Assembly (NCBI RefSeq): GCF_018860165.1
Contig: NZ_JAHKNG010000013.1
Coordinates: forward strand, 28,165 to 92,164
Length of the DNA: 64,000 bases
From: Paracoccus marinaquae
Lineage (GTDB): Bacteria > Pseudomonadota > Alphaproteobacteria > Rhodobacterales > Rhodobacteraceae
Reading direction: 5' to 3'
In this document: piece after piece, positions 56,288 to 64,000 of the stretch
Position numbering within the stretch: the first letter of the stretch is position 1
Layout of the letters: each line of letters starts with the position of its first letter
Position numbers and translations under genes: made by a program
The notes under the pieces: model-generated
Told to the model about the DNA's origin: nothing
Databases searched by the model: none
Seen by the model: only the letters and a program-made list of their open reading frames with translations

Positions 56288-57456
56288 GGCATCTCTCCAA
56301 ATCGGGTGCATTCGGTGCCGGGCAGGTCCTGCCCCAGCGTGTCAAGTTCGGATCGTTCGTGCAGGAACCCCTCCAGCGGGGCGAGGCCGACCACGGCGCG
56401 GTCGGTCACCAGCGGCACCGGCTGGCGCATCTGGCCGTCCCAGTGACGAAAGCTCAGCGGCGTTCCCAGAAACCCCGCCAGCCGGAACTGGTCGGATAGA
56501 AGGTAGGCGCGCAGGGCGGCGGGATCGGCGGTCTTGCTGCGCGTCACCGCCTCGCCGATGGCCGACACCGCCGCCCAGGCGCCGAAATCCTCGGTCTGCA
56601 TCTCGCGGCCCGCCAGATCGCGGAACCGGCCCTGCAACTGCGCCGCACCCCATTGCTCGACCACACCGGACCAGCCTTTCGGGATGATCCCCTCGGATCC
56701 GGCCAGCGGACGCGGAACCCAGGTGTTATAGGCGATATAGCGGCCGAAATCGCCGCGCTCGTCGGCGACCAGCAGCAGGTCGTGATCCGGCAGGTCCTGC
56801 GTGAACAGCGGCACCTCGGCCGAGGCGACGCGGCGCATGTTGGCATCGAAGGCCCAGCCCTTCTCGCCCTTCACCTTGATCCCGAACTTGGTCAGCGAGC
56901 GGCGCAGCGCCTCAGCGAAGGCCGCATCCTCGGGATTGGGGCCCTGCACCAGCGCCAGATCGGTCCATTGCTTCTTCAGTGCGAATTGCGACAGCGCGTC
57001 GGCGCGCATCGCAAGGCTGGGCGTGGTGTGCAGCAGGTTGCCGCGGCAATCCGCGCCACGCAGAGTGTCGTCAGGGGCGGAACTGTTGAAGATCACCGCG
57101 TCAGCAGCCTCGGGCAGATCGGCCAGCGCCAGCAGATCGGCCGGCGGGGCCTTCACCACCAGAAGCCGGGCGCCATCGGCCAGTGCCGCACGGACGGCCG
57201 GCAGGAATTCCGCCTCGGGTGCCACGATGGTTTCGTGCAGCGCATAATCATGGCCCATGAACTTGCCGGTGGTGGCGATGTCGGTCACCGCCAGCCGCGC
57301 GCCGGCCGCCCCCAGATCCGCGGGCGGAGCGATCATGTTCGACAGGATCGGCGGCGGCGTCACCTGCCGTTCGATCAGGTCGATGCGGACCTGTTCGGCT
57401 GTCGCCGCTCCAGCCGTCAGGGCGCAGGCCATCGCCGCGGGAATTCTGCCGCGCAT
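56284..57456 (-). CDS. ABC-type binding protein of PQQ-dependent catabolism clusters
   Basis: A signal peptide (cut near ATA-EQV) and a branched-chain-amino-acid-binding-like fold: QVRIDLIERQVTPPPILSNM, LHETIVAPEAEFLPAVRAALADGARLLVVKAPPADLLALA, DLALVQGPNPEDAAFAEALRRSLTKFGIKV and a C-terminal FRLAGFLGTPLSFRHWDGQMRQPV. It fits the substrate-binding component found with PQQ alcohol dehydrogenases. The usual ATPase and permease genes are not adjacent. First gene of the minus-strand operon, AGGAGAGGAG before ATG. 390 aa. Confidence 0.85.
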   Translation of the reverse strand: MRGRIPAAMACALTAGAATAEQVRIDLIERQVTPPPILSNMIAPPADLGAAGARLAVTDIATTGKFMGHDYALHETIVAPEAEFLPAVRAALADGARLLVVKAPPADLLALADLPEAADAVIFNSSAPDDTLRGADCRGNLLHTTPSLAMRADALSQFALKKQWTDLALVQGPNPEDAAFAEALRRSLTKFGIKVKGEKGWAFDANMRRVASAEVPLFTQDLPDHDLLLVADERGDFGRYIAYNTWVPRPLAGSEGIIPKGWSGVVEQWGAAQLQGRFRDLAGREMQTEDFGAWAAVSAIGEAVTRSKTADPAALRAYLLSDQFRLAGFLGTPLSFRHWDGQMRQPVPLVTDRAVVGLAPLEGFLHERSELDTLGQDLPGTECTRFGEMP

Positions 57457-57517
57457 CGGGTGTCTCCTCTCCTCCGGTTGCCGGAAAGCCTGAGGAAATT
57501 CACCACGCTGCGAAATA

Positions 57518-57554
57518 CGACCATGGTCTAGGCCGGCGGCGTGGGCCTTCGACC
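57518..57554. promoter_or_regulatory. CGACCATGGT and CGACC sites in the divergent alcohol-dehydrogenase promoter
   Basis: CGACCATGGT at 57518-57527, 62 nt upstream of the minus-strand operon, and TTCGACCAATGG at 57548-57559, 97-108 nt upstream of the dehydrogenase. Together with 55297 these suggest a common regulator. Confidence 0.4.
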
Positions 57555-57655
57555 AATGGACAATATACGGGCGGGTTCCGCCTCCCATACTCGGACGGGA
57601 TTGCCTCTGAATGTGCGGAACGCCGCGGAGGCCCGGACCAAGCGGAGGAAAACAG

Positions 57656-59422
57656 ATGAACAGATTCGTGCTTGCAGCGGTCATTGCGATGACCGGGCTG
57701 GCCTCGGCCGCCACGGCGGCGGTCACCGAGGAAGATCTGGCCAAAGACCAGCAGACCACGGGCGACGTGCTGACCAACGGCATGGGCCGCGACCTGCAGC
57801 GCTTCAGCCCGCTCGACACGCTGAACAAGGACAATATCCAGAATCTGGTGCCGGCCTGGGCCTTCTCGTTCGGCGGCGAGAAGCAGCGCGGCCAGGAAAC
57901 CCAGCCGCTGATCCATGACGGCATGATGTATGTCACCGGCTCGTATTCGCGGGTCTATGCGATCGACGTGAAGACCGGCAAGGAGGTCTGGCAGTTCGAC
58001 GCCCGCCTGCCCGAGGGGATCCTGCCCTGCTGCGACGTCGTCAACCGCGGTGGCGCGATCTATGGCGACAATTTCTATTTCGGCACGCTGGATGCGCGCG
58101 TCGTGGCGCTGGACCTGAAGACCGGCGACGTGAAATGGAACAAGAAGATCGCCGATTACAAGGAGGGCTATTCCTACACCGCCGCGCCGCTGGTCGTGAA
58201 CGGGCTGGTTATCACCGGCAATTCCGGCGGTGAATTCGGCATCGTCGGCGAGGTGCAGGCCCGCAACGCCGAAACCGGCGAGTTGGTCTGGACCCGTCCG
58301 GTGATCGAGGGCCATATGGGTACGCTGAACGGCCAGGAAAGCACCATGACCGGCACGCTGAACGCGACCTGGCCGGGCGACATGTGGAAGACCGGCGGCG
58401 GCGCCACCTGGATGGGCGGCTCGTATGACGCCGACACGAACACGCTCATCTTCGGCGCCGGCAACCCCGCGCCCTGGAACAGCCATCTGCGCGGCGCCGG
58501 CGAACCCGCGCCGGACAACAGCGGCGACAATCTCTATGCCGCCTCGCGCCTCGGCATCGACCCCGAAAACGGCGAGATCAAGTGGCATTTCCAGACCACC
58601 CCGCGCGAGGGCTGGGATTTCGACGGCGTCAACGAGGTGGTGCCCTTCGTCGACAAGGACGGCAACAAGCGTTTCGCCACCGCCGACCGCAACGGCTTTT
58701 TCTACGTCCTGAACCGCGAGGACGGGAAATTCGTCAACGCCTATCCCTTCGTCAGCGAGATCAGCTGGGCCTCGGGCATTGATGAGACCGGGCGCCCGAT
58801 CTACAACGAGGCCAACCGTCCCGGCGCGCCCGACACCTCGGCCGAGGGTGGCAAGGGCCAGCAGGTCTTTTCGGTGCCTTCGTTCCTCGGCGGCAAGAAC
58901 TGGATGCCGATGGCCTATAGCCAGAAGACGGAACTGTTCTATGTGCCCTCGAACGAATGGGGCATGGATATCTGGAACGAGCCGATCAGCTACAAGAAGG
59001 GCGCCGCCTATCTGGGCGCAGGCTTCACCATCAAGCCGATCTTCGAGGATCATATCGGCAGCCTGAAGGCGATGGACCCCAATACCGGCGAGATCAAGTG
59101 GGAGTACAAGAACGACGCGCCGCTTTGGGGCGGGGTCATGACCACCGCCGGCGGACTGGTCTTCCTCGGCAATCCCGAGGGCGATTTCCTGGCGCTGGAC
59201 GATGAAACCGGCGAGGTGCTGTGGTCCTTCCAGACCGGTTCGGGCATCGTCGGCCAGCCGGTCACCTGGGAACAGGATGGCGAACAATATGTCACGATCG
59301 TCTCGGGCTGGGGCGGTGCGGTCCCGCTCTGGGGCGGCGAGGTCGCCAAGAAGGTCAACTACCTCAATCAGGGCGGCACGGTCTGGACCTTCAAGCTGCC
59401 GAAGCAGCTGGCATCGAACTGA
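57656..59422 (+). CDS. PQQ-dependent alcohol dehydrogenase, PedH/ExaF-like, lanthanide type
   Basis: A periplasmic quinoprotein that oxidises alcohols, probably ethanol and related ones. The sequence follows the ExaA/PedH type ([55 protein letters not shown]) rather than MxaF/XoxF. A vicinal disulfide C125-C126 is present; metal ligands are E193 and N270. The catalytic Asp is D321 in WDFDG and D323 follows two positions later; this Asp+2 marks lanthanide-dependent enzymes, where calcium types carry Ser or Ala. Signal peptide, 588 aa, GGAGG before ATG 57656. Divergent from the accessory operon. Confidence 0.92.
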   Translation: MNRFVLAAVIAMTGLASAATAAVTEEDLAKDQQTTGDVLTNGMGRDLQRFSPLDTLNKDNIQNLVPAWAFSFGGEKQRGQETQPLIHDGMMYVTGSYSRVYAIDVKTGKEVWQFDARLPEGILPCCDVVNRGGAIYGDNFYFGTLDARVVALDLKTGDVKWNKKIADYKEGYSYTAAPLVVNGLVITGNSGGEFGIVGEVQARNAETGELVWTRPVIEGHMGTLNGQESTMTGTLNATWPGDMWKTGGGATWMGGSYDADTNTLIFGAGNPAPWNSHLRGAGEPAPDNSGDNLYAASRLGIDPENGEIKWHFQTTPREGWDFDGVNEVVPFVDKDGNKRFATADRNGFFYVLNREDGKFVNAYPFVSEISWASGIDETGRPIYNEANRPGAPDTSAEGGKGQQVFSVPSFLGGKNWMPMAYSQKTELFYVPSNEWGMDIWNEPISYKKGAAYLGAGFTIKPIFEDHIGSLKAMDPNTGEIKWEYKNDAPLWGGVMTTAGGLVFLGNPEGDFLALDDETGEVLWSFQTGSGIVGQPVTWEQDGEQYVTIVSGWGGAVPLWGGEVAKKVNYLNQGGTVWTFKLPKQLASN

Positions 59423-59448
59423 CCGGCGCCGACGATCGCTGAGAACAG

Positions 59449-59479
59449 GGGGCGCGGACCCGCGGTTCGCGCCCCTTCC
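59449..59479 (+). terminator. Hairpin downstream of the alcohol dehydrogenase gene
   Basis: GGGGCGCG / CGCGCCCC, 8 bp, 11-nt loop, followed by TTCC. Strong stem with little T. Confidence 0.6.
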
Positions 59480-59583
59480 ATCCCCGCCCCGGCCTTCGGT
59501 CATGAGACCTTTTTACAGGTCGGCGCGGGATCTGCTACGATCTAGGATGAAGACGCGGGACTTCTCGGAAAGAGGGAAATCAC

Positions 59584-60291
59584 ATGGCAGAAACGACGCC
59601 CCCTGACGCCCCTTCCGTATTCCGGACCGCGCTGATCATCGAGGATCATCCACTGTTCGGCGATGCCCTGGCGATGACGCTGCAATCGGTCTCGGGGATT
59701 GAGCAGGTGACCCATGCCGAAAGCCTTGGCCAGGCGGCCGGGTTCCTCGAATCCGGTCGGGCCTTCGACGTGCTGCTGCTGGATCTGAACCTGCCCGACG
59801 TGGACGGGCTCGAGGGGCTGGTCACGCTGCGCCGCATCGCCCCCGACCTGCCGATCCTGCTGGTCACCTCGGTCAACGAGACGCGGGTGATCCGTTCGGC
59901 GCTGGCCGCGGGTGCAGCCGGCTTCGTGCCCAAGCATTCGCGCCGCGAGATCTTCCGCGCCGCCTTTCAGGCGCTGGCGGCGGGCGAGATCTATGCCCCC
60001 GACCTGCCGGGTGATGACGAGATGGACGCGATGCCGCAGAAAGGCGGGACGGCGGCCATCCGGCGGCTGTCGCAACTGACCCGGCAGCAGGCGAAAATTC
60101 TTGATTTGATCTGCGAAGGCAAGATGAATAAGCAGATCGCCTACGAACTGGCGATCGCCGAGACGACGGTCAAGGCGCATGTCACCGCGATCATGCGCAA
60201 GCTGGGGGTGTCGTCACGCACCCAGGCCGTGCTGATGGCGCGCGATGCAACGATGACGGGGCAACTGAGCGATGCAGGAGGACATTCTTAA
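59584..60291 (+). CDS. LuxR/NarL-family response regulator
   Basis: A receiver domain (phospho-acceptor D67 in LLLDLNLPD; E20-D21 early acidic pair; K115 region in GFVPKHS) and a C-terminal LuxR helix-turn-helix (LTRQQAKILDLICEGKMNKQIAYELAIAETTVKAHVTAIMRKLGV). Regulators of this type control quinoprotein alcohol oxidation in pseudomonads (ErbR/AgmR) and methanol/formaldehyde oxidation in Paracoccus (FlhR). Overlaps the FIST gene by 20 nt. Likely activated by the hybrid kinase two genes downstream. 235 aa. Confidence 0.92.
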   Translation: MAETTPPDAPSVFRTALIIEDHPLFGDALAMTLQSVSGIEQVTHAESLGQAAGFLESGRAFDVLLLDLNLPDVDGLEGLVTLRRIAPDLPILLVTSVNETRVIRSALAAGAAGFVPKHSRREIFRAAFQALAAGEIYAPDLPGDDEMDAMPQKGGTAAIRRLSQLTRQQAKILDLICEGKMNKQIAYELAIAETTVKAHVTAIMRKLGVSSRTQAVLMARDATMTGQLSDAGGHS

Positions 60292-61456
60292 CCCCTCGCT
60301 CACCGGCTTTCCGCCGAACCTGTCGACGACCGCGCCGGTTCGCGCCTCGGTCTTCGCCGACGATCCCGATCCCGCCTTCGCCCTGTCCGGCATCCTCGGT
60401 GCCGGCCCCTTCGCCCTTGTCCTGCTGTTCACCGCCGCCTCGACCGACCTGCCGGCCTTGCTGCGCCGGGCGCGGGAATTGCTGCCGGCGACCGAGATCG
60501 CCGGCTGTTCCACGGGGGGCGAGCTGTGCGAGGAAGGCTATGCCGATGGCCGCATCGTCGCCATCGGCTTTCCGGCCGCCAGCTTTGCCGCCGAGACGAT
60601 CCTGATCGACCCCGTCGACACGGTCGATTCCCGCGTCGTCGTCGCCCAGCTTCAGCGTGCCCGGCAAAGCCTGCACCGTCGCGCCGGAGATTTCGCGCAT
60701 GAACTGGGCATCCTGATGGTCGACGGGCTGTCCGGCCGGGAAGAGCATCTGATCGCCTCGCTTGCCGGCGGGCTCGGTCCGGTGCCGGTGGTCGGCGGCT
60801 CGGCCGGGGATGGCCGGACCTACCGACGCACGCAGGTCTTCGTTGCCGGCGCCATCCATGACCGGGCGGCAGTGCTGTGCCTGCTGCGGGTGGGCACGCC
60901 GCTGAAGACCTTTTCCTTCGACTGCACCCGGCCCTCGCGCACGCAGATGGTGGTGACCAGCGCCGATCCGCAGAGCCGCGCGGTGCTGCGCATCAATGAC
61001 GAACCGGCGGCGCCGGAATATGCGCGGCTCGCTGGGGTTCCGCTGGAAAGCCTCGGGCCCGAGGTCTTTGCGACCCGCCCGGTTCTGGTGCGTGCCGGCG
61101 GGCGGCACCATGTCCGGTCGATCCAGCATGTCGGCGCGGACGGGGCGCTGGTCTTCTTCGGCGCGATTGCCGAGGGCATGGTGCTGACGCTGTCCGAGCA
61201 AAGCGATATCGCCGCCCATCTCGACGAGGCGCTGAAAGGGCTGAAGCAGGAGGGCGATCCCTCGCTGGTGCTGGCCTTCGACTGCCTGTTCCGACGCATC
61301 GACGCCGAAAGCCGGCAGAAATCGCGCGAGGTGTCGCAGATCCTGCGCGAGAACAAGGTCGCCGGCTTCTCGACCTATGGCGAGCAGTTCGGCGCCATGC
61401 ATGTGAACCAGACCTTCACCGGCGTCGCCTTCTACGACCCCGCCGAGGCGCGATGA
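60272..61456 (+). CDS. FIST-domain protein, NosP-like putative sensor
   Basis: FIST and FIST_C domains fill the 394 residues: LLFTAASTDLPALLRRARELLPATEIAGCSTGGELCEEGYADGRIVAIGF, GLSGREEHLIASLAGGLGPVPVVGGSAGDG and the ending ENKVAGFSTYGEQFGAMHVNQTFTGVAFY. The gene lies directly before, and overlaps (ATGA), a PAS hybrid kinase. In Pseudomonas aeruginosa this arrangement (NosP-NahK) is a nitric-oxide sensor with heme in the FIST protein; heme binding here cannot be seen from sequence. No signal peptide. Confidence 0.85.
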   Translation: MQEDILNPSLTGFPPNLSTTAPVRASVFADDPDPAFALSGILGAGPFALVLLFTAASTDLPALLRRARELLPATEIAGCSTGGELCEEGYADGRIVAIGFPAASFAAETILIDPVDTVDSRVVVAQLQRARQSLHRRAGDFAHELGILMVDGLSGREEHLIASLAGGLGPVPVVGGSAGDGRTYRRTQVFVAGAIHDRAAVLCLLRVGTPLKTFSFDCTRPSRTQMVVTSADPQSRAVLRINDEPAAPEYARLAGVPLESLGPEVFATRPVLVRAGGRHHVRSIQHVGADGALVFFGAIAEGMVLTLSEQSDIAAHLDEALKGLKQEGDPSLVLAFDCLFRRIDAESRQKSREVSQILRENKVAGFSTYGEQFGAMHVNQTFTGVAFYDPAEAR

Positions 61457-63711
61457 CCGAGCCGCGCCTGCCCGCCGATATCGAACGGATGATGTCGCCC
61501 GCGGACGATATCGGGCGCCGGCATGAAAAGCTGGTGCGCATCACCCAGTCGCTGATCCGCCATATCGAGGATCTGCCGGGCGACAGCGGCGTCGGCTATG
61601 CCCAGTTCCAGCGCGCAGCGGTGCTGGAGGACGAGGTGCGCGCCCGCACCCGCGATCTTGAACATGCACTGGATCTGCTGAACGCCTCGAATGCGCGGCT
61701 GTCCGATGCCTATCGCGACAATGACATCGCCCGGCAGAACCTGTCCAACGCCATCGAGGCGGTGCAGGAAGGCTTTGCGCTGTTCGACGCCTCGGACGTG
61801 CTGATCATGTGCAATTCGCGCTTCAATGCGCTGCTGCCCGATATCGTCGAGGGGCTGAAGCCCGGCCTCAGCTTCGACGATTATCTCCAGCTGGCCGCGG
61901 GATCGCACCATCTGCAGCTGCCCGACGGGATGAGCCGTGACGAGTGGATCGCCATGCGCAAGCACCGCCACAACGAGCGGCATTTCATCCTGACCCAGGG
62001 CATGGCCGACGGCCGCTGGGTCCAGGTCTCGGAGCAGCGCACCCCGGATGGCAGCACCGCCATCATCCAGACCGAGGTCACCGACCTGATCCGGGCCGAA
62101 CGCGAGGAACGCGGCCGGCTGCTGGACGACCAGACCCGGATCCTGCAGGCGACGCTGGATCATGCGCCGCTGGGGGTCTGCATCTTCGATGCCCGGCTGC
62201 GGCTGCTGGGCTGGAATGCCAACCTGACCGAGATGCTGACCCTGCCGCGCACCCGGCTGCGCCCCGGCCTGCATTTCGACGATCTGTGGCACCAGCTGCG
62301 CGCCCAGTTCGCCTTCCCGCCGCATCAGGGCGCCAACATGCTGGCCGACTGGGCGCGCTCGGTCCGCCGCAAGACCAGTTTCGAGGTCGAGATCCGGCGC
62401 CGCGGCGGCAGCGGCAGCTTTGCCCTCTTCGCGCAGGAAATTCCGGATGGCGGCTTCGTGATGTCGCTGGACGACATCACCGAACACAAGAACGCCATGC
62501 AGGCGATCCGCCATGCCAACGAAACGCTGGAGGCGCGGGTGCTGGACCGGACGCTGGAGCTTGAGGATGCGCTGGCCAGTGCCGAGCGTGCCAATGCGTC
62601 GCGCGCCCGTTTCGTCGCCGCGGTCGGCCATGACCTGATGCAGCCCCTGTCGGCGGCGACGCTCTATGTCGGCTCGCTGCTGGAAGAGGCCGATGACGGC
62701 GGGCAGCGCGCCAAGCTGGAAAAGACCCAGCGATCGCTGGATTCGGTCAGCGCGCTGCTCGAGGCGCTTCTGGACATTTCGCGGCTGGAGGTGGGACAGG
62801 CGGCGCTGACGGTCGAGCCGATCGCTTTGGGGCCGCTGTTCCGGCAACTGCGCGAGGAATTCACCCCGATCGCCGAACAGAAGGGGTTGCGGCTGGTGGT
62901 GCGCCCGGTCGAGGCGACGGTTCTGTCGGATCGCATCTACCTGCGGCGGATCCTGCAGAACCTGATCTCGAATGCGATCCGCTATACCGATCGGGGCCGC
63001 ATCCTTGTCGCTGCCCGCGGAAGGCCCGGCCGGCAACTGATCCAGGTCCGCGATACCGGCCGCGGCATCGCCGAGAAGGATCAGGAGATCGTTTTTGCGG
63101 AGTTCAAGCGGCTGGATGCCAAGGCATCGGCGGCCGAGGGGCTGGGCCTGGGGCTGGCCATCGTCGAACGCGCCGCCTCGCTGCTGGGGCATATGCTGAA
63201 CCTGCGCTCGGCCCCGGGATGCGGCTCGACCTTTTCGGTCGAGATCGCCTCGACCGGACTTGGCGACCGCCGCGATGCCGAACCGGCCGACGCCGACGGG
63301 CTTGCGCAGCAGGAGCGCGCGGTCGACGTGACGGCGCTTCTGGTCGAGAACGATGCCGAGGTGACCTCGGCGCTGTCGCAACTGCTTGAGCAATGGGGCG
63401 TCAACGTGCTGGACGTGACTTCAGGCGAAGATGCCCTGGAATTGCTGGAGGAAACCGGCGTCGAGCCCGATCTGTGCCTCGTGGATTACCAGTTGGGGGC
63501 GGGCATGGACGGGATCGCCTGCCTCAGCGCCATCGGCCGGCTGCTGCCGAACGCCCCCGCCAAATGCCTGATCACGGCCGACCGCTCGGACGCTCTGCGA
63601 CAGGCGGCGGATCGGCATGGAATCGAGATCCTGCACAAACCGATCACGCCGGCGACGCTGGCGCGGGTGGTGATGCCAAGGATCGACAGCGGACGCCAGC
63701 CGGCATCATGA
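61453..63711 (+). CDS. PAS-PAS hybrid histidine kinase, NahK/FlhS-like
   Basis: Two PAS domains (about residues 95-215 and 225-345) joined by coiled-coil, then HisKA with H393 (AAVGHDLMQPLSAATL), an HATPase (LQNLISNAIRYT, RDTGRGIAEKD, GLGLGLAIVERA) and a C-terminal receiver (D678 in CLVDYQLGAGMDG, K729). No membrane segment, so a soluble sensor. The order matches NahK (PA1976), which works with the adjacent FIST protein. In Paracoccus a kinase FlhS controls C1 oxidation. It probably phosphorylates the response regulator upstream. 752 aa. Confidence 0.9.
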   Translation: MTEPRLPADIERMMSPADDIGRRHEKLVRITQSLIRHIEDLPGDSGVGYAQFQRAAVLEDEVRARTRDLEHALDLLNASNARLSDAYRDNDIARQNLSNAIEAVQEGFALFDASDVLIMCNSRFNALLPDIVEGLKPGLSFDDYLQLAAGSHHLQLPDGMSRDEWIAMRKHRHNERHFILTQGMADGRWVQVSEQRTPDGSTAIIQTEVTDLIRAEREERGRLLDDQTRILQATLDHAPLGVCIFDARLRLLGWNANLTEMLTLPRTRLRPGLHFDDLWHQLRAQFAFPPHQGANMLADWARSVRRKTSFEVEIRRRGGSGSFALFAQEIPDGGFVMSLDDITEHKNAMQAIRHANETLEARVLDRTLELEDALASAERANASRARFVAAVGHDLMQPLSAATLYVGSLLEEADDGGQRAKLEKTQRSLDSVSALLEALLDISRLEVGQAALTVEPIALGPLFRQLREEFTPIAEQKGLRLVVRPVEATVLSDRIYLRRILQNLISNAIRYTDRGRILVAARGRPGRQLIQVRDTGRGIAEKDQEIVFAEFKRLDAKASAAEGLGLGLAIVERAASLLGHMLNLRSAPGCGSTFSVEIASTGLGDRRDAEPADADGLAQQERAVDVTALLVENDAEVTSALSQLLEQWGVNVLDVTSGEDALELLEETGVEPDLCLVDYQLGAGMDGIACLSAIGRLLPNAPAKCLITADRSDALRQAADRHGIEILHKPITPATLARVVMPRIDSGRQPAS

Positions 63712-63747
63712 CCCGCCAGACGCCGATTTTGCAGGAGCAGGACCAGC

Positions 63748-63773
63748 CGGCGGGTGCCCGCCGTTCAATTTGT
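63748..63773 (+). terminator. Terminator-like hairpin after the kinase gene
   Basis: CGGCGG / CCGCCG, 6 bp, loop GTGC, followed by TTCAATTTGTT. Confidence 0.5.
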
Positions 63774-63874
63774 TCCACCGCAAAGACTGTCTAAAAGAAT
63801 CAGGCTCTATAGTCTCCGACTGAAATTGTAAGGTAGCGAAGGCCCGGCAAGGGGCCGCGCCGATTGGCTTCGGC

Positions 63875-64000
63875 TGTTGATTGCCACTGAGAATTGACCC
63901 GGCATTGTCACCGAGATCTGACCCACCCGGTTGTTATGTTCTGCGCGTCATGTTGGCGTCAATGCAGATGTCTCCTTTCGTTTCTTTTTCGCCGTCTCGG
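63875..64000. mobile_element. One end of an IS21-like insertion sequence (rest outside window)
   Basis: Two imperfect 22-bp direct repeats, 24 bp apart (63881-63902 and 63905-63926, 16 of 22 identical, each containing CAC(T/C)GAGA and TGACCC), are the multiple terminal repeats seen in IS21-family ends. The internal genes would lie beyond position 64000. Orientation is probably minus (end after istB). Confidence 0.55.

Noticed and set aside
57656..59422. XoxF-type methanol dehydrogenase
   Set aside because: The sequence pattern ([27 protein letters not shown], adjoining PedF) follows the ExaA/PedH ethanol type; only the Asp+2 feature is shared with XoxF.

Overview
The window is GC-rich chromosomal DNA from an alphaproteobacterium of the Rhodobacteraceae, most like Paracoccus. 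The evidence is gene content and order: mreBCD-mrdA-rodA, yceD-rpmF-plsX-fabH with ihfA and a MerR gene nearby, a two-domain dCTP deaminase, Pcs-type phosphatidylcholine synthase, the carboxynorspermidine polyamine route, and families typical of this group such as DUF6478 and Hint_2. Nearly all of it is coding. Genes are packed in short operons with many ATGA/GTGA overlaps.

Layout. 1-7110 (minus): polyamine pair (carboxynorspermidine synthase, nspC), two family-level genes, ilvD, phhB and a cardiolipin synthase. 7190-13817 (mostly plus): accD-folC, an EF-hand/Hint protein, hemF and hslU. 13879-17532 (minus): M20 peptidase, MFS transporter and NYN protein. 17639-21552 (plus): folK, rpoZ, bifunctional rel and a DUF2062 protein. 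21569-28110 (minus): the cell-elongation operon mreB-mreC-mreD-mrdA-rodA followed by ghrA. 28428-33000: GNAT acetyltransferase, leuA with a previously hidden leucine-rich leader peptide, universal stress protein and alanine/glycine symporter. 33251-35271 (minus): pcs, sseB-like, bamE. 35420-43051: yceD-rpmF-plsX-fabH, then a TRAP transporter block (dctQMP) before ihfA and merR. 43133-47039: tRNA-Pro(GGG), dcd, a periplasmic ClpP-fold-like protein, hdeD and rimO.

47036-53589 is the accessory part: a compact BglII-type restriction endonuclease plus MT-A70 adenine methyltransferase coupled to rimO, a sulfotransferase, ettA, an IS3-family transposase remnant, a GT2 glycosyltransferase and UDP-galactopyranose mutase. 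53639-63711 is a quinoprotein alcohol-oxidation island. It holds a PedH/ExaF-like PQQ dehydrogenase with the lanthanide-type Asp-x-Asp active site. Divergent from it run a PQQ-associated ABC-binding protein, a YVTN beta-propeller, a PedF-like cytochrome c and a MoxJ-like binding protein. Downstream is a LuxR-type response regulator, then a FIST-domain protein overlapping a PAS-PAS hybrid histidine kinase, the arrangement of the nitric-oxide-sensing NosP/NahK pair. The window ends in one terminus of an IS21-like element.

The most interesting observations are the NosP/NahK-like sensor pair beside a lanthanide-type alcohol dehydrogenase, with a shared promoter motif in that island; the leuA leader peptide whose Leu codons can pair with the leuA ribosome-binding region; a 61-bp element found at two convergent gene ends; and the minimal restriction-modification cassette.
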